Shown one piece after another: positions 10,943-23,537 of a stretch of 64,000 bases of DNA. Under the pieces are notes generated by a model. That model had not been told where the DNA came from, made no database searches, and worked only from the letters and a program-made list of their open reading frames with translations. Source of the DNA: Mya arenaria (lineage: Eukaryota; Mollusca; Bivalvia; Myida; Myidae). Within the stretch, counting starts at the first letter, position 1; each line of letters starts with the position of its first letter. The DNA lies in the NCBI RefSeq assembly GCF_026914265.1, contig NC_069127.1:26827953-26891952 (forward strand). The letters are read 5' to 3'. A program made the position numbers and the translations under genes.

Positions 10943-13790
10943 TTTATAAATGTCATTAACCTTTATTCAATTGACATCCAAATGCTAACGATATGAAATT
11001 TCAAAGTTTCATAAGTTTTATTTATATAGCAAACAAAAAGCATGTTTTAATAGTCTTTGGTAACATATTCCTTGACCTTTATTCTACTGAGCCGGAAAGA
11101 AAGCGCATTCTTGCCTTCACATACCCTATCGGCACCAGAAAGTCCATCACTACTCATCAATTCTAACTAAATATATTGAGCAGGAACCCTTTCGATTTTT
11201 AATATCTGCTTCCTTTACGCCCCTTAAAGTCAAAATAGCAATATCAAGGAATGTCTTCAAATAATGCTACAATACAACGCATTATGTCTACCTAAAATTA
11301 AAGAACGGAAACCACGTTTCTATTTTATTAACAGTGAAAGTGACCTTAACCCTACCAACCCTGAAAGCAATTCAAGGTACGTAGTTACTAATGTTCAAAA
11401 CAACAAGTATGATCACCTTACATCAAATAGTTCTTAAGTTAAAGAGCATGAACCATATTTTATATTTTTAGTTTTAGCACCATTGAACGTTGTCCATTTG
11501 ATACCGAATGCAATGGCAATGCATGTATTTACATATACTTGCATGTATACCAAGTTTCAGCGATATATATTATTCCTCACTCATGTTATTGAGTGTTTAA
11601 TGCAAAATCTCGATAGATGGGATGTGTATAACATTACTCACTATGTAACTTTGAAAAACCTCTATATTTGCATAACCTCATATATTGGCCGAAAGCATAC
11701 GTTTATTAACTACCTTTCTAACCCGAAGTCTTCCATTCATGCACGCATTAGGCATTCAGTTGAACACAGTATGAAATTCAGATTTTTTTTCCAAATGTTA
11801 TGTTCCTTATTCGGATTTTGCATGGTTCGTTTTTAAACCATCTTAAGCACTAAAATCCAATTAAATAGACAACTTTTTGTGTATACCACTTATCTTGGGC
11901 ATAGTTGTTTCTTCAAAAAGTGTTAAAATGGGTAAGTTGAATGTTTAACTTTCTCTAAATTTCATTTCCTTACTCCGGAGTTCGATGTGTGTTTAAAGTA
12001 CTTTACGCAACAAAAACACTTAAACAATGCATTCCTGTAAACATGTTGTGTAGTAACAATGTCGTGTCAGGTGAAAACATCACTATTAAAAAGTGATGTT
12101 TCCACCTGACATGATAATTTATGGCGTAAATAACACAAATTGCAACAATATGCCATTTAACAAAATGCATAGGTTGTTATTTGCGTTTGTTATCTGTCTT
12201 GTAAAGTTCTTGTTCGTTTCATCTTTTTTAAACTATTTCATGTTAGTCATTTGTACATGCAGACAGCTGAGCTGAACCGTTCTCGAGTCCGTGCATTCCG
12301 TTCACCTGGTTAAAACAAGTGCGTGTTTCCTTTATGCGAGGACAAGATAACAAGCTCCTGGTGGGGCAACTCAGTTAAGAGGCTGGTACCTATGCTAAAG
12401 GATTTCAAGTTTTTTTTTTTTTCAAACTGACACTAGGTGCATTGCTCAGCCAACACATATAAAGGTAAATAACAAAGTAATGTATAGTATGGGCCCTACG
12501 GGTTTTTGGAAACCATGCAAGTTGCTGCTCACGTATGATTGTTTTGTATGTCCGCATCGCATATATTATTTGTTAACGTTGTCACATGTGTCTGTTTCAA
12601 TGATAAGCATGCAACCATTCTTTGTGATTGACAAGCATGCTATAAATGTTTCCGGTATTAAATACACTACATGATTCCCGTCGTACCAGATATTGGCTGA
12701 TACCTTGATAAAGGTACGGGGTCACTTTACCATTGTACTCTGAACATTAACTCTTGATTCCATCTTCGGTGTATATTCCTGGTGGTGGGCAAAAATCTCG
12801 TCTGATCTCAGATGTATGCTTTTTTTTGTCATACAGTTACTTTTGGAGCTTTGATTCCGGATTGCGTTCAACACATATTCCTCGATGTTTGTCAGGATAT
12901 TTACTGCTCGTGTAACTGGATTTGCTATTATTCAGCTTTGCAACAATACATCTGTGATTTCCTTGTTTTACATCAAACTGAAATTTACAGTAAACTTGAA
13001 CCCGAACATTGTCCGAATGGTCATCAGACATGCAATAACATAGGGCATTATGGAAACTAATGTATTTAATCGAGCCACGTGCCAAGCATTCTTTCGTACA
13101 TTGAAACAATGAATACTTCCCTTACAAATTCAACGTAAAACCCTGTGGCAATGCTGTGACATAACTGTGCACTGTGATATACGTTCCCAGTTCAGCTTGC
13201 AGATTTATCCACAATGCTTCACCATCGTTAAGTACTAAACTGTTCGCGGGACTAACAGTCGTGCACATGGTAATCCGTCAATACAGACGTTTTCACAATG
13301 CTTTTATACTCCAGTCCTCCGTGCTGGGAACAATATGTGCTGGCATAGTAAAAGGTAACGTGCGTACTGTTGTTTGCATTTATTGGCATCACCAAAAGTA
13401 TGATGATCACGTCAAATGTACACCGTTTAAAACGCCATGAATTTTCAGTTAAACAAAGATAAGACAACATTCCGATTCCATTCATATTTCTGGGAGCAAA
13501 CAACAACAATAAAGATCAAACACGTGAAACAAATAAAAAAAACTGACAATACATGAATACGAATATATTAAAGTATGATTCCTTTAAATAAAAGTGAAAA
13601 TAATAGCTAGTATGATATTTACCAATATATGTTATTAGCGGAAAAGTGTAACTATTATAAAATAAAGGCATTTAAACTCACTTCAATTTCACATACTGTA
13701 AACATACAACTTACCCATTTTAATACTTTCTGAAGAAACAGCTATGCACAAGTGGTCTACAGGGAGCTTGAGCCAAAGCGTGAAGGCTGA
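10943..13790. other. Intergenic sequence, no supported gene
   Basis: Several open frames of 60-117 codons exist on both strands, including overlapping opposed ones at 12.8-13.5 kb. None shows a domain, splice context or codon bias. The small hairpin at 12065-12111 is listed separately. Confidence 0.4.
12065..12111. repeat. Near-perfect 47-nt hairpin
   Basis: TGTCAGGTG, two unpaired bases and AACATCACT form the left arm. After a 7-nt loop the right arm is AGTGATGTT, two bases, CACCTGACA. Both 9-bp halves are exact. Confidence 0.7.
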
Positions 13791-13796
13791 GCCAAT

Positions 13797-14020
13797 ATGC
13801 TCCTTAAAGAGTTGGAGCCACTGTTTCGCTATGCGTGATATAATGGACTTTAAATAGACAGAGGTTGCTAGCAGCCAGGTATGATATTGACAGGGCCCAG
13901 GTGAGAACGCCGATGGGGAGGAAGAATCCGGCGGATATTTTATACAAAGATTTTCCGATGCTTGGATCTAACGTGACTACGAATTTGACAATTTGCCCTG
14001 CTCCGGGGACGGGATTTTGG
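13797..14020 (-). CDS. Possible membrane-protein exon (unrecognised)
   Basis: A minus-strand frame runs through QIVKFVVTLDPSIGKSLYK and then a hydrophobic stretch (FFLPIGVLTWALSISYLAA) that could be a transmembrane helix. It ends at a stop near 13800. It begins after a stop near 14020, so it would have to be an internal or last exon, but no convincing acceptor was identified. No family was recognised. GC content is higher than in the flanks, which favours coding or former coding. Confidence 0.25.
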
Positions 14021-14345
14021 GATTAGACAACCCCAAAACGCAGTTTGTTGAAATCCCCAGTTTGCGTCCGTCGCTGCTGCCCCATCCCACCCGTAGGAAT
14101 AAAATATTGATATGTCCAGTACCAGGATTACGTTCATGTTGGCGTTCTACAGAAAATGCAGCGACTTGCTCAACCAGCGGTGTCAGTACATTCCGCTCGG
14201 TATTTTATAGAACGCCAACTTTACCTGTTTAAAAAAACATTGGACAAAAAATATATTAACCACTAAGACAACTTAAAGCATTTATATTGATTAAAACGAG
14301 ACTGAAAAGAACTGAAACCTTTAATGCATGGACGACTACTAGACA

Positions 14346-14361
14346 CCCCCCCCCCCCCCCC
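14346..14361 (+). repeat. Poly-C tract (16 nt)
   Basis: An uninterrupted run of C. Its length is likely variable and prone to sequencing error. Confidence 0.9.
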
Positions 14362-16130
14362 AGTTTTGAATGAAATGATCACAAAGTAATTGGTTTCAAT
14401 CACCAGATTCCTTATGGACGTTATTACTATTGATTTGCATCCAAGTCACATGATTGTAAAATGGCGGAAGTCACAAATGTTCTTAAAATAAATCACTCAC
14501 GGGTGTAAGCCATTTGAAATAGGCATAACTCCAAGATGTCGATGGTAACCATTCCGAGAGTAAAGAAAAAGTGTCACCATTCCCATGGAGAAATGACTTG
14601 AACAACAAAATAATTTTATGGTAACTGTTTGGATTTATTTTTGTATTTTCTGGTACTGGCTAAGGTCACAAATCAGATCATTTTTTGAGGTTTTTCACAA
14701 TTATCTTGGAGAGTTTTTGTTGTAGTAAGTCAAAATTTCATTTGAAACATCTTTGATTAATGTGACAACATCTGTCAACGTACACATTCACGACCTCATC
14801 AATTTTATGTAAAAAATCATGCATTTTATGGACAGAAAATCACCCTTAAATTTATGCTTTTGAGGGCACAAATGCCGAACACTTGCAAAGCGAAAATACG
14901 TGGTCATACAATTATAATTAATAAGTATGCTATATTAAATAAACACTTAGCAGTAAAGTTATTTATTGTTTCCGATGTTTTTCAAAGCATGCAATTCAAA
15001 TGTAAAGACTGATTTCTATTTATAAATATCTTGAATGTAGGTCAACATAACTGGAAAAACTAAAGATGCTGCGTGCGCCCTCTGACGTTATTCCCCCATG
15101 TGCTACATTTTGATCTTTAAGCGTATAAACACTGAATGGCATTTTGTAGAAAATTACTTAACAAAATAAGATAAATCCGAGACACCCAATTTTCTGACAG
15201 GATTACCACAGCCATTTTGCTAGGGAACCCGCGGGTCACCAGATAAAAACACTTTGCCACTGTGGTAATATTATATATATTTTAATTTTTTGTCCAATGA
15301 AAAACAAAAATAAATACACAACTATGCTTTATCAATAAATAAACAATCTCTTCATGTATATAGCAGACCCGCACTGACCGGAGCGACGACATTGAATGTA
15401 TTCCGGGTCGGCATTCTCTGCAGTGTTTGGTTAATAAAGTACATGCAGAGAAGCCAGTCTCCATTAAAAACAATTTTTTGTGATTATCGGATATTTAAGA
15501 TAATTGTCAGCCCTTCATTTCGTGAATAATCGATAAATAATGACATTATTTTAAATAAAGTGGAAACTAAAATAACAGACCGGTTCCGTTTGTTGAATTT
15601 TAGTATGATCGAGAATTCCGCCACACATTTTTGCAACTTGAATTATGTCATTAATCTTTCTTGATGTGGCGATTTGTAAGCGGTGCTCCAGAGCCATTTC
15701 CCACATAGAAGTAAAAGCTTGATGAGGAAAGGCTTAAAAAAGACTAAAGATTGATTCTTAATTTATTTTAAAACAATAAATTATTTAATTGTTTTTTTTT
15801 GCGAAATTTTGCAGGACACCCTGTTTTTCAGGGGTCATCAATTTTTGGGAGTAGGTGATCCTGAGGGTCACCTGATAAAAAAATCAGTGTCAGCGCCCTG
15901 GCATTGAACAAAATAAGCTCAATGGACTGCTTCATTATCATAATCATTTTTAATGCTAGTCTTCTGTCATAGCCCCAGAAATGTACAAGCCACAAGATTG
16001 AACTTAGATTCCCCTCTTTGCTTTATCAGCTGTTTACTTACAGTTATGCAATGTGGTTGATAATGGTAACAGTCACATGGGTTTGTTAATCCTAGACCAC
16101 TCCAAATTCTTAACAACTTATTTATGATAT
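14362..16130. other. Intergenic sequence, no supported gene
   Basis: No coding signal was found. Segments near 15220 and 15860 share a 'gggtcacc.gataaaaa' phrase and may be remnants of one old repeat. Confidence 0.4.
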
Positions 16131-16136
16131 TTTCAG

Positions 16137-16300
16137 TGTGCAAGACTGGTGATGCCAAAATCAGTGAGTGTTTTGACCTGTTGAGCCGCTATGTGATCCA
16201 CTCTCAGTCTGTCGGGCCAGGGTACAACATTAAATATGTGACTGCAGAAGAAGGGGCTCTGTTCTGCAGCTACAGTAAACGTCCTGCAACTACTCACTAG
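16137..16300 (+). CDS. Exon-like island, unknown protein
   Basis: After a good acceptor (tatgatattttcag) the frame stays open for 53 codons. It includes KISECFDLLSRYVIHSQSV and GYNIKYVTAEEGALFCSY and ends at TAG (16298-16300). Composition is more coding-like than the flanks. A donor-like CAG/GTGCGG lies just past the stop, which suggests the stop may be a lesion in an internal exon. No family was recognised. Confidence 0.4.
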
Positions 16301-16552
16301 TCAGGTGCGGATTGCTAAGCTTGCTAGCAGTCATCATAATAAGACTTTTTGTCAACAAGCCCAAATTGATTGTTCTTAATTTGCTACATGTACTTGGCTT
16401 GCACAATCTTTACAAGCCCAGCACTTTTTTTAACAGCCAGGAGTGTCCTTCTTCTACAGCTACATGTACCTGCTGTTTTTAAACCTGGTTTGAACCCTAC
16501 AGTACTACATACATGTACATGTTGTGTGTGTGTGTATGTATTTCTTTAGACC

Positions 16553-16934
16553 TTGCGATCAAGGATAACCCGTGAAAGTGCAAGCACTTATTTCCAACGG
16601 GGTCCTTTGTTTTTGCTGAAGGGACAGCACGCTGAAGAGACAGTGGTGGGATACAAGGAAGTCCTGGTGCGAAACCCTAGCTCTTTTTCGAAGAGACCCC
16701 TTGGTTCTTTTACGTGCTCGGTGTAAAGCACCGATACACGAGGTACAACTTTCCTGGGTTAAACCAGTACTGAGTACACCACTTTTCCAAGCACTACCCT
16801 TTAAATGCCAAGCGCCAGGCAAGGGAGCTACTTGTACCAACTTTTAACGTCTTTTGGTATGACGCGGCCAGGGATCGAACCCACGACCTCCCGCTCCGTA
16901 GGCGGATGCTTATCTACTAGGCCACGGAGACGGT
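16553..16934 (-). mobile_element. tRNA-derived SINE, well preserved
   Basis: On the minus strand the element starts with a clear tRNA-like head at the 16.93 kb end: box A TGGCCTAGTAGATAAGC, then box B GGTTCGATCCC. A body of about 310 bp unrelated to tRNA follows. The head keeps both polymerase III boxes at normal spacing. The 93-codon minus-strand frame inside is not a gene. The body family was not assigned. Confidence 0.8.
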
Positions 16935-17351
16935 TATAGTATAGTATAGATGTTATAGTATATAGTTTTAGATTTTGACCAGTGCGGCAAATGTTTTAAC
17001 AGTGCAGGGCTTGGGGTCTTATTTAGACCTCTCAGTATTTAGTAACGTTCTAGCATACATTTGTAATTTCCAATGACAGTGCTTTATCATTATTAACATT
17101 TACATGTATGTAGGATGTGTTCATTACTAAGCTGACTATGCAGTTCTGTTATGGAATGATTCTTCTTTTTAATTACTTCTAGATATTTTGTTCACTTAAG
17201 GTTCAAACACAGAAGGTCACTTTTATAAACAATATATATAATGTTAATATGTTTTTACTATCTGTATGTTGTCATGTTCTTAAAGGGGAAATTTTTGCTG
17301 AAATTTTAGTAATTCAGAGATTATTTAAGTCATATGTCATTCCTGTTACAG

Positions 17352-17441
17352 AGAGAATTCCATCCGCACCTTGGGTTTAGGCTGTGTGCATTCTGGTAAA
17401 AGAGGGTACCCACCAAAAGAAAGCGCTCATATTGCAATACG
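17352..17441 (+). CDS. Exon-like island, unknown protein
   Basis: Bounded by an acceptor (tcctgttacag) and a strong donor (ATAC/GTAAGTCC). One frame is open throughout and encodes ENSIRTLGLGC and GKRGYPPKESAHIA. It may belong with the islands at 16137, 19435, 20085 and 22943, but intron phases do not join cleanly. No family was recognised. Confidence 0.3.
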
Positions 17442-17574
17442 TAAGTCCTGTATAACAACCAGAAATAATTTTTAACTGTTAAGCTTGTCTATCTTTCTGA
17501 GAAATGAAAGTCTGTATTATACCCTTCATGTTGTCTACAAGTATTATATCCTTTATGGGGAACCTCGTCAACTA

Positions 17575-17740
17575 GCTCCCAATTTAAATAGCCCCCTAGT
17601 CAAAATGCCCCCATTTTGGTCAAATAGCTCTCACACTTTTGGTTAAATAGCCCCCACTTGGAAAAAAATGGTCAAAGCGCCCCTAGTTTGGTCAAAACGC
17701 CCCCATTTTGGTCAAATAGTCCCCACTCCTTTATTTATTT
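17575..17740. repeat. Minisatellite of 'GGTCAAATAGCCCCC' type
   Basis: About eight imperfect units of 18-22 bp alternate 'tttggtcaaa' with 'atagcccccac' or 'acgcccccat'. It lies in the putative intron after the 17352 island. Confidence 0.75.
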
Positions 17741-19434
17741 GAAATTATATTTGAAGGTTAGTTGTAATATTTTTAAGATATATTGCATAATTGCTATTCA
17801 AACATTTATAAACTGATTTCAAGACGTAACATTCGTTGACAATTATTTTTTTTAAATATATTAAAAAAATTGCACATAATACAGACTTATTAATTAGAGA
17901 AAAAACTCCGTTCACACTAATAGCTTAATAACTGACTTTAAATAATTTAGTTGTTGTACACCTCACTCAGCCTGTAGCATAAGACAATGTAAATAGACAC
18001 ATATTGATACAATTCAAATGTTCTATTCTGTATCACTTATTTGCCATGGTATAAATGTGAAGTGCATCTTTTTAGAATTATCCATGAAAAACTCTTATTG
18101 CCAAATTTTATCTTCAAATTTTGATCAACATAAATACATACGACCAAGGACACAATAAGTTGAGTTATTGTCATAGGTTCGATGTCGCCAGAATCGTTGT
18201 GTAAAGCTTTAACCTCAGCCATAGCTGAAAACCAATCTATATTTTGGAATTTAACTTTGTACAAGTGTTTCCAGAGACAATACACTCATGTTCAGCAAGT
18301 GCCATAACTCTGGCTTGAATGATTGGTAAGGTATGTCCCTTACAAACTCATGCAAAGATTTTAACTTGGCTACATAACTTAATAACCATTAAAGGTATTA
18401 ATATGAAACTTTGTATTATATGGGCTCTATAGACAAATGTCCTTGAATTGGCACAACCATTGCTGTTATAAAATATATAAATTTGCTTTAAGACATGTGA
18501 AGTTCAAAACCTTGAAGCTTTTTTATTATCTTTACTTTGATTTTTTTCTTCATGCAAACAAATCTATATTCAGACAAGCTGACTTAATGTTTAACTTGCC
18601 TTTTGGCAATTTGACTTTTATCTGGCTTCATTCAAGCAAGTGGGTTATTGTGAAGTCTGTAATAGATAAAATTCCCCACTTGCATTGTAAGGGCTACAAT
18701 ATAACAGATAAGCAAGAACTATAAACTAGTTTGCTATTATGAGCAAATTGAAACTTAAACTAAAAACAGGACTGTCCTGTTTTTTTTTGGTAATATGTCA
18801 GATCCATTTAATTTGTATCGCCTATCAGGTCTGTTCGGCCCAATTACAATTTTCGGCTAGTCCAACATGACCAACATCTTGTCTATATTTATGGTCTAAA
18901 AACCTTGTTTGTTGTATAATTTCAGTATTAATGTTGGTTTATTTGGTTTAATGTACTATCACATTTTGAAATGCTCTAATATCTAAACATTTATATTTAT
19001 ATATATAGTTGGCTGCTTTAAATTTCAATATAATACATAAATAGTAATCTGCAGTGGGTAACAATTTTAGCTGTTTCCCTCCGCACTGATGCCCACTGAT
19101 GTCAATAGCAATATAATAAGTAAAGTATACAGGCTTTATTGAAAACATTTATCAACCAGATGCTATATTTACAAAATGAAGACTAAATCTTTTCTTTTAT
19201 TTTTTACTGATGTTTTAAGAAAAGAAGATGCTACGGGGAAAAAAGCTGGCTATGGTGCCGTCGAAACAAAGAGATTTGTTCCATGTTAGGCTGAAAGAAT
19301 TTTTTGCACTTAAAATAATTAAATTTTTGAGTCAGGGCAATATGTGTGTCAGGCTGAATTGCTGGTGTCGGTAATAGGAAGAAGAAACATTAACTATTGT
19401 ACTTTTGGCTTTAATTTGCATCCTTTTTTTACAG

Positions 19435-20205
19435 GAAGATCATTGGTTGGATGTTTGCAATGCCAAGCTACATGTCTTCCAAGCTGATTTCCACAAAGAA
19501 CAAAGTTGCCAGAAAGAAACTGGGCTCTACCGATGCGTGCAACTAAAAAAACCTTCCAATGATGTTATGTTATCAGGTAACATTAACACGCAAGTACACG
19601 ACAACAGCATGAAAATAGTCTCTAGTCTGAGCTTTTTACTACTAAATACAGAATTTTTTAAAAGGTTTTAAGATAAGAATAATGTGTACTGGATGAACTT
19701 GGTATATAGCAATCTCAAATAAATAGGAATTTCAATTGGTAAGAATGGCGTAATTCAGATGCAGTGCCCAAACTTGAAATTTCAAAAATGAAAAATCTTT
19801 ATCACATTGCAGAATTTCTAGTTTTAAAAATTAATTGGGAACATTTCCGTATTGGGGAAAATAAATTTTAAATGGCATAAGGAATCATGTCTGACATCCA
19901 AATTGGAATACCCCCATTCACCAATAAGCCCTCTCTACTGACATAATACGACTTTTACGTGTGTATATTAATTCCCTTTGCAGTGCTCTTGTTAGACTGT
20001 GTCAAACATGTATCTTTCAATTGTAGACATAATGTCATGTATTTTATGGACTATGATTTTGACCAGAATGTTCAATTATTTCAGATGAAACTTCTGTTAA
20101 GATGTCATCAACAAGCAGGTTGATGGTTTTGCCTGATAGGACATGGTTTTGACGAACTGCCAACAAGAGCTTCAAGGAGAAAACAACCCTACATGTACCA
20201 GGTAA
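19435..20205 (+). pseudogene. Two exon-like islands with conflicting frames
   Basis: Island 1 (19435-19576) lies between a pyrimidine-rich acceptor and a CAG/GTAACA donor. Island 2 (20085-20202) lies between TTATTTCAG and CAG/GTAACT. Read one way (HWLDVCNAKLHVFQADF joined in phase to ETSVKMSSTSRLMVLP), the frame stops inside island 2. Read another way (IIGWMFAMPSYMSSKLIST, later CLIGHGFDELPTRASRRK), there is a stop beside an A7 run and another in island 2. Good splice sites with frame lesions fit a decayed gene or homopolymer errors. No family was recognised. Confidence 0.3.
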
Positions 20206-21439
20206 CTATAGGTACAGGCGATGTAATTTATTACAGTATAATTGAAGGTGCAATTTTTTGTCCAGTCAGGTTTACTTTGGTATTTGGTTTCAGTTGAGCG
20301 GATAGAAGAACAAATCTTAATCCAAATTTGTAAAATTCTACAAAATAAATAGTTTTAAGCTTGATAACAAGAAAGTAAGAATTGATTTTTAGCAGGAGGG
20401 GGGGGTGGGGTCCAGAGTCTTGAAACTTGGGGGTGATGGGGGCAAAGCTAGTTGATTTCACATGCATGCTAAACACATTGTATACCTTTTTTCACCAATT
20501 TAAGAATAAATCCAGAAATTGACTTATTAAAAAAAGAAATTAATTGAACAAATGTTTTTAATAGCAAAATCAAGATCAAAATACTCAAATTGATCACAGT
20601 CATGTGGTCACACAAAATAAACTTCAATCTTACACCAAATTTTACTAATATATGATGTCAATGATGAATTGTGTGAGAATCATAACATTCTGATGTCATC
20701 TTGGTGACATCATTATCATAATCAACTATAATACTTTTATTAAGCAACAGGGGAACCTGAAACAAACATGATATTTAATGGAGAAGCATTAAAGAAATCA
20801 ATTTACATTGTGTTTATGCTCGTGCCTTCTCCAAATGGATTGCCTTACTAGTTTGATTTAAGATCCAAGACCTGTTACAAGACTGAAAAAAGTATTTCTA
20901 AATGTGAATATTTATCCTTTAATGTGTCATTTACTAAAGGTCCCTCCAGCTCTCAACAATTGGTCCCTTAAGAGAGTACAGCAGTTTTTCAAAGATTCAA
21001 TAAGAGGATGAGTTTACTGTAACAGAAGCTACATGAATGTTGTTTAAAATATTATTATTGATATTGTTAAATAGCATGTTATTCACTCTGGTTATTTTCA
21101 CTGCAGTGATTTTTTTTTAATTTTGAGAATTTCCTTGATATTGGTTCATGTATAGCATATTAACATCACTTTGCAGGATTTTGTTTTAAAAGTTTTCACC
21201 ACAATGTTGTCACACAAATTTCCAATTTACACTTATTAAAATGACATCTTGTTTTATTTAGCTTAAAAGAAACAGGATTGTTTAATTTCTGTGTAAACTA
21301 AAACATATTTTACTCGTGATCAGAGAAAATTATGTTTTCTCTTGTGATTGTGTAACTATTGAAAGTGCGTCTTTGATTACTCATTGGAAAACAATGAAAA
21401 TATCCCCAACTATTCTCTATATCTTTTGTTCTGAACTAT

Positions 21440-22600
21440 TTTTAGCTCTACTGACCAAAGGCCAGAAGAGCTTATGCAATGGTAATGTGTACGTAGTATG
21501 TGCATCCGTGCGGCCGTGCGTTCGTGCGTCTGTAAACAATTGCTTGTGAACACGATACAGTCTTCAGTTTTGATTGTATCTTGATGAAACTTGTTCAGTA
21601 TCTAGATATCCATTAGAGCTGGGTTCCTTTCGAAAACCAGCCAGATCCGCCCATGCATGCCTAGATTATGGCCCTTGATAGTATAAAAAATGCTATTGTG
21701 TATACAATTGGTTGTGAACACTATACAGTCTTCAGTTTTGATTGTATCTCGATGAAACTTCTACAGTATCTAGATATCCATTAGAGCTCGGTTCCTTTCG
21801 AAAACCAGCCAGATCCGCCCATGAATGCCTAGATTATGGGCCATGAAAGTTGTAAAGAAATGCTTTCTATTTTTAGCCAGGTCTGCATGAGTGAATTCTA
21901 TTTTTAGCCAAGTTTACATGTACATGTAAATTCAAGTCTAGAGTTGAGGGAGACAATTTGCAAGTCTAGGATTTTGAGAGACAATTTGCTTTTTGCTTCT
22001 GCAGTTGATTTTGTGAATTACTCTGCCTTGTTCTTGTTGAAAGCCCAAAGGCCATTTTTTAGCTTTAAGTTCTGTAGTTTGCACAATCATCTTAACAAAA
22101 TTGGTTGTGAATGTATAAGTTATGCACCTGGTGTCATTACTGGCCACACCCAGGGTTCACAGGTTTGGTAAACATAAATCTGGAAAGGTTTGAAAATCTT
22201 TTTGTGTGTTCGTGCATCCATCTCAGCACACTTGATCAATTGATTGTGAATGTTTGTTCAAATTGATCAATGTTGTCCTAGGATGCCCTTGACTTTGACC
22301 TTTTGACCAACTTTTTTAACTTTTAAAACTACAGAAATTTTTACTATGAGTACAGTTTTGAAAGCATTTTTTTTTGTCAGATGACTTTTACTTGGCACAT
22401 ATTAAAATAGTTCATGCAACTAATCTGCTTACAATACTTTCTGGGCTCAGATGTTGAACGTGCTACGTTTTCAGGTAACCCAAACACAAAACATAAACTA
22501 TATGTCTGTTGCCTTTTACCCATACATACATGCTCTGGATTGATATAACCACAAAAGCCATGCCAGTAGTGCATAGGCCCTTTTGGGCCTCTTGTTCTAT
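21440..22600. mobile_element. Composite dispersed repeat ending 'gggcctcttgtt'
   Basis: It starts 'tttagctctactgaccaaag', passes through a CCGTGCGTTCGTGCGT tract and two roughly 190-bp copies of a unit with 'ttgtgaacac.atacagtct', and ends 'ggcccttttgggcctcttgtt'. The form is the same as the element at 9681-10942. No transposase is present. Confidence 0.55.
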
Positions 22601-22942
22601 TATGTTCATTATCATTCTATTAAATGAAAGAATTCTTTAACTGCTTGTTTGACTGTAAGCAGTGAATTCATGCATAAAGGTTAGGACATACATGTATATG
22701 TATATACAAAATGAAATACATTTTCAATGATGTATTTTTACTTTCCATGGATGTAAAAACGATAAAACAATGTATGACATTTGATTTTATGATTCTACCT
22801 GTTGCGTTCCATTAAATATTTAAGAAGCAGTTTCAAAGTTATTCAGTTATGTAGAATTTTTAAATTATACATACACATGTTTTATATATATGAGAAATGA
22901 TGAAATTACCCAAATTAGTAATTAATTATGTGTTATTCCAGT

Positions 22943-23107
22943 GTTGATGGTGTTTATCATGTCGGTACACTGCTTGTTTGCCATCTGTGTGTGCCACCAT
23001 CCGCTAAAGAAGCCGCGCCTCCTACTCTGCAGATTCCAAAGCCCCGCCGGGAACCTTCAGCACTCACACCATCTCCTGCAGGACAACGACGACGATGATG
23101 AACTCTG
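22943..23107 (+). CDS. GC-rich terminal exon-like island, unknown protein
   Basis: After the acceptor 'gttattccag' this 165-bp island is much richer in GC than its surroundings. One frame encodes a hydrophobic segment (MVFIMSVHCLFAICVC), a basic patch and an acidic tail DNDDDDEL before TGA at 23105-23107. A second frame is also open (VDGVYHVGTLLVCHLCVP) and ends slightly earlier. Which frame is real cannot be decided here. It may be the last exon of the gene remnant spanning 16-20 kb. Confidence 0.35.
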
Positions 23108-23214
23108 ATCTTATGATCTGTTGTTAATTATCTATAAGGCTATATTAGAATTCATGATTGTTTTTTCATACATGTAGTGTTTTTTGAAAGAAACACAAGT
23201 TACATGTTGTCAAA

Positions 23215-23537
23215 GCCTTGTTGTTGTTGGCCTCTATTTCAGGCCAAAGTTTTTTGTTACATGTTCTAGTCTTAACTCAAAAACGATCAACATATTGACA
23301 TGAGACTTGGTACGAGTTATCAGTGCAAAGTTATGCCTCTTGATGAACTTTGAGGAAAATAGATGAGCACACTTGGGCGCTATATTGATATCAGCTATAT
23401 TGACTGATTTACAACCAAATGCATCCCAGTTTAAACAAAAAACTGTCACTGGAAGTGCTACACACAAATTCATTCCAATTAGGACAAGAATCAAGTGCAG
23501 TTCACAGAAATGTAAGGGACATGTACAATAAGCATCG
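23215..23537. repeat. Left half of an old dispersed repeat split by the hAT element
   Basis: The sequence up to 23537 and from 35119 to about 35350 reads as one low-complexity repeat of the 'tcttaactcaaaaacgatcaacatattgacatgag' style. The hAT insertion and its 8-bp duplication separate the halves. Confidence 0.4.

Noticed and set aside
11483..11836. 117-codon plus-strand open frame
   Set aside because: No domain, no splice or promoter context, and the sequence includes 'gtataccaagtttcagcg', a phrase typical of dispersed repeats.
16559..16840. 93-codon minus-strand frame
   Set aside because: It is the body of the tRNA-derived SINE.
16860..16934. Functional tRNA gene on the minus strand
   Set aside because: The boxes are good but the acceptor stem does not pair and a SINE body follows directly.
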